From positions 231,502-295,501 of the forward strand of contig ML977010.1 in NCBI GenBank assembly GCA_010015675.1: 64,000 bases of DNA, read 5' to 3'. Positions 42,439-53,525 of this stretch are shown here, piece by piece. Numbering within the stretch: position 1 is the first letter of the stretch; every line of letters starts with the position of its first letter. The position numbers and the translations under genes were made by a program. This stretch comes from Byssothecium circinans (Eukaryota; Ascomycota; Dothideomycetes; Pleosporales; Massarinaceae). The notes beneath the pieces are model-generated. The model was given only the letters and a program-made list of their open reading frames with translations, ran no database searches and had not been told where the DNA came from.

Positions 42439-42591
42439 GGGTATAGGAGCAAGAAGCTGGGTGACAACGTACCATGACCAGCAGCACCTAGGTGCAGCGA
42501 GCGCAAGAGGAGAAATTGTAGAGAGTAAAATAATCTATTCAAAGTCAGCCATCGATCTACTTAGGCCCAATGAAAAAAAATTCAGAATCAA

Positions 42592-42684
42592 TCCATTTCA
42601 GACTGACGTGCAAGCAAAAGTTTCATTCCCCTCAGGGTCAAAGACTCTAGTTTGATGAATGGCTTTTCGTATCATCATAATGGA
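42592..42684 (-). ncRNA. snR78: Box C/D snoRNA, snR78-like (25S Um2421 equivalent), possible double guide
   Basis: A perfect 6-bp terminal stem TCCATT/AATGGA encloses box C ATGATGA and box D CTGA (42598-42601). A 13-nt guide complementary to 25S GACUCUAGUUUGA precedes a D'-like TTGA (42638-42641). The fifth nucleotide is the U equivalent to yeast U2421, the snR78 target. The D guide is complementary to 25S CUGACGUGCAA (11 nt), predicting a further methylated A. Located in the first visible intron of the host gene. Confidence 0.88.
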
Positions 42685-43376
42685 GAAGAGGGTGAGGGTG
42701 GCAGGGCAAATCTGCGAAAGAGCGTACGCACATAGAGCTACCTCACAGAACCCCGCGGGTCAGCGTGCTGCAGCGCTCAAGAGAGGCGTCCAATGCAGAG
42801 AAATAGCTGCCACGGGGTGAGTGACACAGATGCGGGTGGCATTGTGAATGCGGAAACAGCCTGGGTGAGACGGTGGCGGTGTCGCGTTATGAGGTGTTGT
42901 TGGAGGTTGGTGTGGAGTGGAGCTTTGAGAAAAGTTTGGGTTCGGAGCGGAGCTTGTTTTTCCGTAGCTGCTAGTGTGCGTTCTGCTTAGCGGAGGCTTG
43001 GCACTATCACGTGCACATCTCACATCCATGCGCGTGCGCCACGCTTATCGATTTCGACAAGAGATCAGGAATGTATAGGCATACTATTCACAATCGCGAG
43101 AGATAATTACACCTTCAAGTTGCTCTATGCATCATTAAGTCGCAGATTGCGAGCTACATATTGAACTTTCAATCTTGAAACGCCATGCACTACCACTCTC
43201 CAGAAGCCCGTCTTGAAATCGCAAAAGGGGTATGCTTACATGACGTCGTGAAGAGTAATCCAACAAAAGAAAAAGATAGTACTATGCTGCAGAAGTCCAC
43301 CAATATGTACACGCTGAACGGAAGATTGAATCGCTTAGATAGGGACGGTAATGTGACTGTCAATGCTGCGCCTGGA

Positions 43377-44865
43377 TCATGTAGCAAAGATGCGGACGTT
43401 GAGATCCACGCTGCCGGTCGCGAGAACACATCTTATGCCCGCTTTTGCTGCATCTTCTTCCTTCTTCTTGTTCACGCCGTTTACTTCCGTCCCGTTTGTT
43501 GCATCTCCGTTGACGGGCATGTCCTTGACGGCGTTTGGCGCCCATCGAATACAGCTGATAAAGTGCAAGTGTGAGTCGGAGACAGTTTTGGTACACCGTC
43601 CCTCTTGCGTGAGGTCCCAGCATCGTATCGTCTTATCGTCGCTTGCCGAGAGAAGGTATTTGCCACCAGGATGGAAAACAAGCCCACGAATCCAATTATC
43701 GTGACCTACAAGCGTCTTGATCAATGTACCCCGACCATCCCATATCTTGATAGTCTTGTCTCGGGATCCAGTAGCTATGAACTCGGCCGAACTGCTCATG
43801 AGTGGTGCCTTCTTGAGGCCTGCTAAAGAAGCAAGATTCGAGTATGAGACGGGCGGTGCTATGGCCACGCACTCAATGTAATGCTCATGCCCCAGGAATG
43901 TGCATTTCGCTTCACCAGTGTTGGTATCCCACAGCCGTGCTGCCTGGTCATTGCCTGCCGAAACAAGCCACCGTCCGTCAAAACTTGGCGCAACATCTCG
44001 TATCCAGTCGTCGTGGCCCCGTATCGTCTTTACACAGTATCCTGTAGTAACATCCCATACCCTCAGAGTCTTGTCTCGAGACGCAGATACGAGAAGGTTG
44101 CCGGAAGAGGGTGAGCCTGCTGCTCCGCTCGGGATGAATCGAATGGCAGAAACCGAATGGTCGTGGCCTGGAAGGGTTCGGATATTCTTGTACTCGTCTG
44201 AGGGATCCCACAACTTGATTGTGAGGTCACTTGAACAGGATGCTAGCAGTGTGCCTCCTCTAGGACCACCAAAATCCACGTCCAGTACGCCTCTGGTATG
44301 TCCCTTCACCGTCCGTTCTAGTTCTCCCAATTCCCAGTCCCAGATCTTGATCGTGCTATCTTCGGAGCCTGATGCTAGTGATGAGAATACGGGGTGAAAA
44401 GCGATACATGTGACGGGCATTCGATGGGACTGTAGGGTGTGCCGTGCGGGGGCTCGCGGTAGCCAGCTCGTGGGGTCTTGGTTCTTGCGTATTAAAGATG
44501 TGGGTGTCGTGGAGTCCAGCTCGTTCTGGAGGGTCTGCTTCTGCTGCTCAAGTTCGAGAATCTAGAAGAGTTAGCAAGCAGCCTGTAGGGGATTGGCTTG
44601 AGGTCTGACCTTTTTCTGCAGCCTGACCACGCTGGTCCATTTCTTCTCAAGCAGTCCCTCATACTTCTTCCGCGTTGCATCGTCGAAGCTCGACGATATT
44701 TCCACCTCTTGTCGGAAAGCTGCTGCAGTATTTGGCGCGTTTATCACGCCTAAATAAGCTAGAATTGCCTTGTGACTGCCCGCATCCTGTCAGTGCTGTA
44801 TGCCCCCCAGAGACTCCGAATACTCACAGCTCCTCGGCTTGTCGGCCTGTCAGGATAGTACTCAT
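43377..44865 (-). CDS. nudF: Nuclear distribution protein NudF/PAC1 (LIS1), dynein regulator
   Basis: Three exons, complement(43377..44561, 44610..44775, 44828..44865), give 462 residues; introns are 48 and 52 nt. Residues ~5-40 form the LisH dimerisation motif ([29 protein letters not shown]). A coiled coil follows near 55-85 ([22 protein letters not shown]). Seven WD40 repeats make the beta-propeller, with the repeated GHxx...D-x-T-I-K-I-W-D signature and ending in [15 protein letters not shown]1 binds dynein's motor ring and is needed for nuclear migration along microtubules. Length and domain order match A. nidulans NudF. It is head to head with the TOG-domain gene, with 714 bp between start codons. 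Confidence 0.96.
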
Positions 44866-45579
44866 GGTGCAATCGTGGATTCGGAATGTCGCCGCTTATG
44901 GCGACCATATATGATCGGCGGTAGAACTGGCTGAGGCGGGTGTTTGCGCAATGTTTGGGGGGCTTTTTGACGCCTTGGCGAGGGGAATTTGCGGTGAGCG
45001 ACAGGATGGCGTGCGGAGGATACAAGGGCGGGCGGAGTGGCCGTCGAAGGTCCCGATGGAGTTGGATCGGGTAGCCGGAGGTGAAGCGAAGCACTGCTGG
45101 GGGGATTTTGGGCGCTGTCGCTGTCTCAGAGAGGGCGATGACATCGGCGTCGGCGTCGGCGCCGTTGCCCGGCCAGCCCAACACAGCAAGACCCAACGGC
45201 GCTGCACCTCCAAACACAGCAGTGACAGCACACTGCCTCTGCAAAACCTCACCACCACGAACAAATTATTTTTTGTCGCGATACGAGCGACACTTTACGC
45301 GCCAAAACAACAACTGAACTGCTGCACGCCAGTCGCTCGCCGGTAAGACTTTTCATCCGCCCCCCTGCATGCGCCCACGAGCACATGGTGTGGTTGCGCT
45401 GCGGGAAACACTCCATGCACCCTCACTTCCCGTCCTGTCCACCCCATGCCCTACAAGCCCTTACGTACTCGGGGAAGAGGAGAGGCCCTTTGTGTTAGGG
45501 AAAGAAGAGAAGTCAACCGCCTAACCGCTCCGCAGTCCCCAGCTTCTCCAGAGCCCCACCACAACACGCCCGTTCTGTC
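44866..45579. promoter_or_regulatory. Bidirectional promoter, nudF / TOG-domain gene
   Basis: 714 bp between two divergent start codons. It is C+T-rich near the plus-strand start. No gene or specific operator recognised. Confidence 0.45.
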
Positions 45580-48385
45580 ATGGCCGAAGCCGAAGAAGAC
45601 TTCAGCGCCCTGCCGCTACCCGACCGCTTCGTCCACAAGAACTGGAAGGTCCGGAAGGAGGGCTATGAAGCCGCCGCGAAAGAGTTCGACCTCGCCGCCA
45701 GCGAATCAGATCCCGTCGTGCGCCAGTTCATCCAAGACGCCGGCATATGGAAGGGCGTCGTGGGCGACTCAAATGTCGCCGCCCAACAGGAAGGCCTGAA
45801 GGCGATATGCTCCTTCCTCCCGATCGCCGGCGCGGCAGGTGCGACACGGTATGCGCTCCGTGATAGCCATCTTCCTGCTCACCATTGCTGATACTGATAA
45901 ACATGTTCTAGGACGCGGCACCACACCGTTGCTACCATTGCCGAAAAGGGTCTCCCCTCGACGCGGGCCGCTGCGAAACAGAGTGCGCTCGAGGCGCTGA
46001 TGCTGTACGTCGAGATGGACAAGGCCGACCCCATCATCGAAGAGCTGTTGCCCCTGCTCTCGCACAAGCAGCCCAAGGTCATCGCCGCGACACTAGATGC
46101 ATTAACCCAGATATATCACGCCTACGGCTGCAAGACGGTAGATCCGAAGCCTGTTCTCAAGGCGCTACCAAAAGCATACGGCCATGCCGACAAGAACGTC
46201 CGAGCAAAGGCGCAGGAATTGACCGTTGAGTTCTACCGATGGCTAAAGGATGCGATGAAACCCCTGTTCTGGGGCGACCTCAAGCCTATGCAGCAGCAAG
46301 ACTTGGATAAGCTGTTTGAAAAAGTCAAGGACGAGCCCTCGCCAAAGCAAGAAAGGCTGCTGCGATCGCAACAGGCCGCGAAAGAGGCAGCTATCGCCGC
46401 ACCCGCTGAGGAAGAAGTTGAGGAGGAAGAGGAAGAGGTAGCCATAGACCTGGAGCCCGAATACGAGGCCGTTGATGTGGTCGGCAAAATACCCAAGGAC
46501 TACACCGAGCGGCTTGCGTCATCAAAATGGAAAGACCGAAAAGAAGCCCTAGACGAGGTCCAGAAGTTACTGAGTGTTCCCAGGATCGCCGAGGGCCCAT
46601 TTGACGAACTCCTGCGCGGCTTCGCGAAGAGCATGAAGGATGCAAATATCTCCGTCGTCACGACGGCTGCCAATTGTGTAGAGCTGCTCGCAAAGGGCCT
46701 AGGAAAGAGTTTTGCCAAGTATCGATCCACCATCATGAATCCAATGATGGAACGTCTGAAAGAGAAGAAGCAGGCCGTCACTGATGCGATCTGTGGAGCT
46801 CTAGACGCTGTATTTGCTTCGACTAAATTGTCGGAATGTCTTGAGGAGATCCTAGAGTTCCTCAAGCACAAGAACCCACAGGTCAAACTAGAGTCGACAC
46901 GCTTCCTTGTTCGGTGCCTGAAGACAACTAGGGAAGCGCCATCATCAGCGGAGGTCAAATCAATAGCAGAGGCGGCTACCAAACTGCTCACAGAGTCGCA
47001 AGAGGTGCAGCGATTAGCAGGTGCCGAAGTCTTCGGCACTCTATGGAAGATCATGGGTGACCGCGTCATGAACGCTCATCTAGACGGTCTCGACGACATC
47101 CGAAAGGCCAAGATCAAAGAATTCCACGATTCAGCGGAGGTAAAAGCAAAGTTCAAGCCAAAGGCCGCACCACCCCCAAAACCTGCAGCTGCACCAGCGG
47201 GAAAGAAACCAATGCCAGGAAAACGACCAGCTCCCGGGACAAAGAAGCCAGCGCCCGCCGCTGCAGCTCCTCCGCCGCCGCCTCCAGTGGAAGAGCCGAC
47301 CGCACCTTTGGCGCCCAAGCCCACATCACGACCCGGTGCATCGAAGCTTGCTGGTCCTAAATCAGGACTCACCGCACCTTCGCGCCTAGGTGGGCTAAAG
47401 AAGCCCGGTGCTGCCATGGCAAATGTCTCCCCACGACGCGCTGTTGTATCGCCACCTCCCGAAGATGTTGCGCCACCTCCAGCTGCACCGAAACTAGGGT
47501 TGGGCCCTGGCAGAGGTTTGGCAGGGCGACCGCTTGGTAAACCGCAAGCAGAGCCTGCTTCTGCACCCGCAATGCAAGCACCAACTGGACTCGGTCTGGT
47601 CGAGCGCGCAGAACTTGAAGAGCTCCGAGCAGAGGTCGAGAGGCTACGGCGACAAAACGAGGAAATGCGATCAGAGCGGACCAAGCTTACGTCCCAAGTA
47701 CACGAGCTTCAGAATCAGAATGCTCAGCTCATCGAAGACCACACCAGGGACGTGCTATCGATCAAAGCCAAAGAAACCCAGCTTGTGCGTGCACGCTCCG
47801 ACTACGAGGCTGCTGAACAGACTGTACAAAATCAGCGCCGTGAAGTCGACCGCCTCAAGCGTGAACTGAGCCGACAAGTCCGCGCCACGTCTCCGCCACC
47901 CACCGACCTCTCCGATCAGATATACACAGACAGCAATGGCGGTGGTCGTTTTGGAGACTCTGGGTATGGCAGTCAAGGCCTCCACAATAGAAGAGACCAT
48001 TATGCTAATGGTCTGACAAGTCCCAGTGGCGAAGGTAAGGAGAACTACGATGGTTCCCTTTCTCGTCCTGATAGCACATTGAGCGGCAAGCTAAGCCCGC
48101 GACGAACAGATGCCAGTTCGCCCAAGTCGTCAATGTCTTCGAGAGGCGGAGGGCGCATGAGTCCTGCAGAGAACGGCGGCATTGGCGGACGTATTGGAGC
48201 GTCACAGGCAGCGGCTGGCGCAGAGAGCTGGAAACGTGCTGCTGAGGTGACTCAAAACCTTAAGCAAAGAATCGAAATGATGAAGGTAGGTTACTGCCCA
48301 CGATAATGCAATATGCACTTCGCCTGCACGGTAAGCTGACTATCATATGCAGGCAAAGCAGGGAATCGGAAGGACACAACAGTAG
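45580..48385 (+). CDS. STU2: XMAP215/Stu2/Alp14-family microtubule polymerase (TOG domains)
   Basis: Three exons, 45580..45848, 45912..48285 and 48353..48385, give 891 residues. The start is typical of the family (LPLPDRFVHKNWKVRKEGYE). Two TOG arrays of HEAT repeats are visible, about residues 5-235 and 275-510. They are separated by a Glu-rich linker. A Pro/Ala/Lys-rich basic linker (510-650) follows, likely the lattice-binding SK-type region. A coiled coil is near 655-745 (RAELEELRAEVERLRRQNEEMR), then a Ser/Gly-rich tail. Two TOGs plus a coiled-coil dimerisation region is the yeast-type layout. These proteins bind tubulin and speed plus-end growth. The last exon adds only AKQGIGRTQQ, restoring a sensible end. 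Confidence 0.93.
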
Positions 48386-51300
48386 TGGCGCCTTTGCATG
48401 CTCCGGTCGATATGCAACAATTGTACCACGGCTACACGAACACGAGCATGAACACGAGCGCCGTCGCACGGCACCATTGCCTCGGGCGGAGCCTTTAGAT
48501 GCTGTGGCCTTTTGCAGGGTGCACCGCATGGACCCTGACTCGACGCATGGTTTTCTCTCTTCCCATGCTTTACGCCCGTCCTATCGGGAGCTTCCGAGGG
48601 CGCCTTCGGCTCCCCGCTGATTCCTCCATCCATCACGACTACCTTGTTACGGCACTACCGTACGGCCACGGCTAATGATTAGGCTTTCGCGAAGCTGCAT
48701 ATGCATAGTGCGTGTTTGTCACGTGCATGCATTGTCGCTTTTCCTGTGCATTGTTTGTGGCGTTTTGTGGGATTTTTGTTTTTCTTTTCCTCGTCTTCGG
48801 GTTTTGGGGCTTGGGTCGGCTTTCGGTGTGTTGGCATGAACGGAAAGGGAGTGAGCATGCATGTGGCACGGCACGGCAAAATACAATGGGATGACGGTGG
48901 GAAATGGATGGGGGCGGTGTGGTGGTATGCCGTCCGTGTGGACCTTTCTTCGCTGTTTTTCTCGTCTAGTCTACTCTAGTCTAGTCTGATTCCCGACACG
49001 AGTTTTTTTTTTTTTTTTTTTTCCAATCTTTGAGATTCCCCCCTCCCCCTTCCTTTTTTTTTTTGGCGCTTTTGCGTAGGTACTTGTAGACCCTATGACT
49101 ATGGTTTTAATAATGGGGATAATGGGCTTGGTGTTTTTTATTTCCGGCGGACTTGTGCCTTGGGACTTTTTTCGTGATGGCCTGGGCGCACGGCTTTGGG
49201 GTGTGATTTTTTGATTTTTTGATTTTTTTTTCATTTTTCCCCCTCTTGTTGAGGAGTACAGGTTCAGAGGGAATGAGAACGCTCTCGTGCGCTTAGGATC
49301 TGGTTCATGGTACCTGCCCTGCGTGCGTGCGTGTGTACCTGCGCATGTGTGGCTATGTAGTATGTATGTATGCACATACGATACTAGCATACCAGCTTTT
49401 TCAACCTCGATTAAGAATAACAATTCCCGGGACTGTACCATGGTATACACTACTATATACCGCTGTGCCGCTATAGTATACCAGACGGCGTTTCGCTGCC
49501 GCCCTCGCCATCCTCCTCCCTAAAAGAGCATCACTACTAAGTGGAGGTTTAGCATAGCTTGATGGAGCTTGACGGAGCTTGAAGCTCTTCTGGGAGATTG
49601 TGAGTCTATGCCTGTGGAAAGGTACCTGGGATCATGGAAACTGAGTGCTCGACTTGATTGGGGAGCTTGGGGGTCGGGAGTGGCGTTTTCTCGGGCGGCT
49701 AATGGAGGAGAGTAGGGGAGACTGGACTGGTTGGGAGGGAGGGAAGTGGGAGCGGGTGCGGGAGCGGGTGCGGGAGCGGGAGAGGGAGGGAGAGAGTGTG
49801 ACAGGCGCCGGTGGTGGTGGTGGTGGTGTTTAGCGGGCGGGGGGCGCGTGGGTGGTTCCTTGCGGTAGTGGTTCCATGTGGTATGGCCTAGACAGCCCGT
49901 GTACGTGGATTCAATTGTGGGGCGGGGCGAAGGAGCCGGAGATGGAACTGGAACTGGGCGGAAGCGAACGATTGCGATGCGGTGCCATGTGCTCTGGGGC
50001 TTTGGTCTGTGGGCTCTGGACTTTGGGCTTTGAATTTGAAAGTAAGGAAGTGGAATTACAGTCTTGGTCTTGGTCGCGGTGCCATGGGTCATATGCATTG
50101 ATCCACGAGGTTCCGATCAGGTTCTGGGGTTTTGGAAGGGTTCGTTAGACTAGTTGGTTAGGTTAGTGGGACGTGGTTTCTGGGTCGTGGTGCCGATGGT
50201 CTGGGAGCTGGGAGCTGGGACCAGGTGATGGAGGGAGGGAAGGGGAGGGGAGAAAGGAAAGCAGAGTCATTTGTGGGGAGAAGCTCCTGTATCTGAGAGA
50301 TAGAGGGGTATTTTATAAGGGAAGTAGCAATGTAGAAGTACTTACAACGTTGGATGTTTGAAAAATTGCATGTAGGACAAATCAGTAAAACCTTGTATGC
50401 TTTTCAAAATCTTCCAACCACACAGAGCCCGGAAAAAAGTGTAATAATCGACCACATTACCTCCATACTACTTCACCACACTTCCACATTCAAGGTAGCC
50501 ACTTTCTGTGGCAAAAACTGCCAAGGATCCCACTTGCGAGATCACCTTAGAGGGATCCTACCTTCTCAGAACAATTCATTAACAGCTATTTCTCAATTCA
50601 AACCCTTCTACAGCTCGTTGACTGCTTTTTTATGAGAGGTACACGTATAGGAATTAAGCTTGAGGGAGGAACGACTCATTAACTGTGTGTTTTGAGAAGG
50701 CACGATCCCCGTAAGGCATCGCATTTCCCACGTGACCGCCCCCTTTCACCGCATCGCCTTTGACCTCTTCCCTGAATCCATCATGCATCACACATGCACC
50801 AAAGTGCACATGTGTCCCATAAACCTCAGCGTAGTTCGAGAATGCGACTGTTCCCGTGGGAACGCAAATGCCATTTCCATCAACGAACCCGTCATTGGCT
50901 GCAGTTCAGGCCCACCAGTACCGCACGCGGGACACTTGCAAATGCCGATATCGCACTTTCGCGTCTCACATGCTTGCGAGTTTTGCGGGTTGGGAGAGTA
51001 TATAGGTGTCATGGCAGTGAAGGGAAATGTGGGTGGGACTGGGAGTCTTGCGAACGATGCTGGGAGGCGATGGGGAAAGAGGAGGCGAGAAGAGAGAGAG
51101 AGAAGGGAAGAGGTCGAAGTAAGCACCTCCTGCATTCGTCTCTGTTCAAGTCGTGTACACTCCAACCCATGTAACCCCCGGCCAGCAGCTAGGAGAGAAA
51201 AAGAATGCCATCAACTACCGGCATCGCATTGCAGTCTTGCTGCTGTTCGACCTCAACCACCCAGTCAACCAGGGTAAAGCCCTGAACGGCAGAGCTTGAC

Positions 51301-52060
51301 CCTGGCAAGCCACCGTTATCAAGGCAGTGTAGCATAGCTATATCTCACGGCATGATTTCTGGTGTGTGGGTGGGTGGGTTTATGTATGCACTTATGTTCT
51401 GCAGCTGGAGCCGGGAGATCTCTGCGTTTCAGCCGGGAGCATGGGTTGTGGGCAGGGGCTGATCCGGATTGGATGGATATCATGTATGTTGGTGGCTTGT
51501 GAATGGTGGAGGGTTTTTGTGTTACAGAGAGCGGGTTTCGAATACACCAACTACATCGCCTTGGGATGTGTAGGTGTTCAGGTCTTGGGAGGGAGGAGAA
51601 AAGTACGAGGTGGTTTGGTGGCGAAGCGGGTTGCTGAGGTTATTTCGAGGTGCTGGAGTTAGTGTCCCAGAGCTTTGTAGTGGGCTGTGCGATACGGACG
51701 GAGCTGAGTGGTGATGGGTAGTGGTGTTGCTTGCGGCTGAGCTGTGGATGAAGCCTCACCTGAGGAACTCTGAGGAACTGCTGAGTGGTGAGAATTCGAT
51801 TTGGCCGCGCTCATGTTGCGCTGGTAAAAATCGTCATGGAAAAAGGTTACGATGAGCGAGTGCTTGTCACAAGTAATCATTTCGGGGAAAATGGCATAAT
51901 AACGTAAAACAACTCTCCCATTATCACATATCTAGTCACAGCTACCAACAAGAACTCGTGAGTCCCATCAGCCCAAACGCCCAAATCCATTAAATTAAGT
52001 GTAAATAATTGCACCCGCCCATGAAGCGCCCCTCTATTCCTTTAGTCGAACGTCACCCTC
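48386..52060. other. 3.7-kb gene-poor region with low-complexity tracts and a MITE copy
   Basis: No gene recognised. Contents: poly-T at 49003-49022 and further T-runs to 49235, G-rich GCGGGTGCGGGA repeats at about 49750-49790, and the MITE copy at 50545-50716. Many open frames of 60-190 codons reflect skewed purine/pyrimidine composition. Non-coding transcription cannot be excluded. Confidence 0.5.
50545..50716 (+). mobile_element. MITE-like element, copy 2 (172 bp)
   Basis: Same length and orientation as the copy at 17483-17654, with about 10 base differences, mostly transitions. Same imperfect terminal inverted repeats. It lies in the gene-poor region. No target-site duplication could be fixed. 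Confidence 0.75.
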
Positions 52061-53525
52061 CTACTCCAAGACACCTCCCTTGGACTTACAATCCGCTGCC
52101 ACAGCCGGAGGCGTAGTCTTCGTCGTGATGGTGACGGTGGTCGTGAGGACCCGCGTGTTGACCGTCGTCGTAGCGAGAATGAGCCTGGTCGCAGTCTGGA
52201 GGGGGACGATTAGCAGGTATGAAAGGGAGGTGGAGGGAAGTTGGATAAGGGAGGTGAGAGGGAAAAGGTTGAGAGGATAGAACGCGTACCTTTGTGGGAG
52301 TTGGAGCCGTCACTTTAACGACCGGAGCAGTAGCCGCGCCATTGAGAACAACGATTGGCGAAGGAGTGACGGTGCTGGTAGCAGTGACCTCAACTATTCT
52401 CTGATTAGCATCCACTTCTTTAAAACTTATTCCCGCAGAACAGGGAAACTCACGCGGAACCGTAGCAGTGATTGCAGCTGCGGTAACGGTATCTGTACTC
52501 GTGATGTAGTTCGCGGTGTTCGTCTCGGTGACGATGAGCGGCTGTGGGTCAGGAGCACGAGCGTGCAACGCCAAACGCTCAGCACGCTCTTCGACAAAGC
52601 GCTTCTTCTGCCCTTCGAAGAACTCGCGCTTGTATTTCGCGCTGAAAATCTTGGCCCAGGGACCGACTGTGGGCACGAGCCAGGCGCGGGGGTCGCGCTT
52701 CGTGGGCTTAGTGGGCAGCTTGCAAGTAGCTGTTGCGGTTTTGGTGGCTTTTGCGATGGAAACGGAGAAGCTGGTCAGCTTGATGGTAAGGATTGCCTTT
52801 GTAGTGGTTGTGGTCACCCGGTTGGGAGTGATCGTGGACGTGGGAGTGACCTGAATGGTGCTGTTAGTAATTCCTGGAAAAGCGTGGACCGATGGACTTA
52901 CAGTCACAGACGGGCTGGTCACGGTGGATGGTGGTAAGGTGGTAAGCGAAGTAGTCGTCGTGGTCACGGTGGAATCTGGAAATATCAGTGGAGCTCGAAA
53001 GTAAGAGCCCAGATTTGCACTTACTGACAACGGGAGTGGACGTGGAAATGACGGTCACTGTTGGAGTGTGCGTAGAAGTGGACTGAGGGCCAACTGAGAG
53101 GGCGAAATCGCGCTGGAACGCGATCGGGTCACTATTTCCATTGTTGCTGAAAATTACGATGGAATAATCTCCACTCGTGAGACTGCTCTTTGCCTCTGGG
53201 CATGTCGACACCTGATTCGTGTCATCCGGGGTCAATTGCGTGTCTGAGCAAAGGACTTGGTCGCCATTGCTGTCAACGAAGACATTGAAAGCAACGTCGG
53301 GATTACAGCCTGTCCAATATCAGCATGTCTGGGATTCAAAGCATTCTCGGGAGGTGTACCGTCAAACTGAGAGACGAAGGTGAAGTTTTCATTGGACAGC
53401 GAGTTCTGGAAATAACTCCCTTTGTTCTGGAAGTCCATGCCAAAGGACTCACAGTCGGCGAAGACCGTGCGTGCCCCAAGGGCGACGAGGCCCAAGGCCA
53501 CAGTGAAGGACGATGCAGGAGCCAT
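52061..53525 (-). CDS. Secreted Ser/Thr-rich protein, unknown function
   Basis: Six exons, complement(52061..52195, 52290..52393, 52454..52850, 52902..52975, 53025..53309, 53360..53525), give 386 residues with all phases consistent. A signal peptide (MAPASSFTVALGLVALGARTVFA) is followed by a ~125-residue domain with six cysteines (including DCESFG, GCNPDV, LCSD and TCPEA). This resembles small fungal extracellular domains. The rest is Thr/Val/Ser-rich (STVTTTTTS, TVTAAAITATV), typical of heavily O-glycosylated wall proteins. It is broken by a basic KRDPRAWLVPT region with a KR site that may be processed. No clear C-terminal GPI hydrophobic tail is seen; the end reads DCKSKGGVLE. Function unknown. 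Confidence 0.8.

Larger units (their letters stand above)
41400..42760 (-). ncRNA. snoRNA host gene, apparently non-coding, six introns each with a box C/D snoRNA
   Basis: On the minus strand six introns can be drawn with good sites: 42488-42727 (GTACGC or GTGCGT donor), 42291-42472 (GTACGT), 42049-42255 (GTACGC), 41845-42033 (GTAAGG), 41654-41824 (GTATGT) and 41435-41615 (GTAAGT). Exons between them are only 15-38 nt and share no open frame, so the spliced RNA is probably non-coding. Every intron contains one C/D snoRNA. Branch-like sites (TACTAAT, CTGAC) precede several acceptors. The outer ends of the transcript are not visible; it may extend from about 43.0 kb to about 41.2 kb. The gene converges with the 94-residue gene. 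Confidence 0.82.

Noticed and set aside
49520..50098. 192-codon minus-strand frame, His/Pro/Ser-rich
   Set aside because: Low-complexity product in G-rich repeats; no signal, motif or splice partner.
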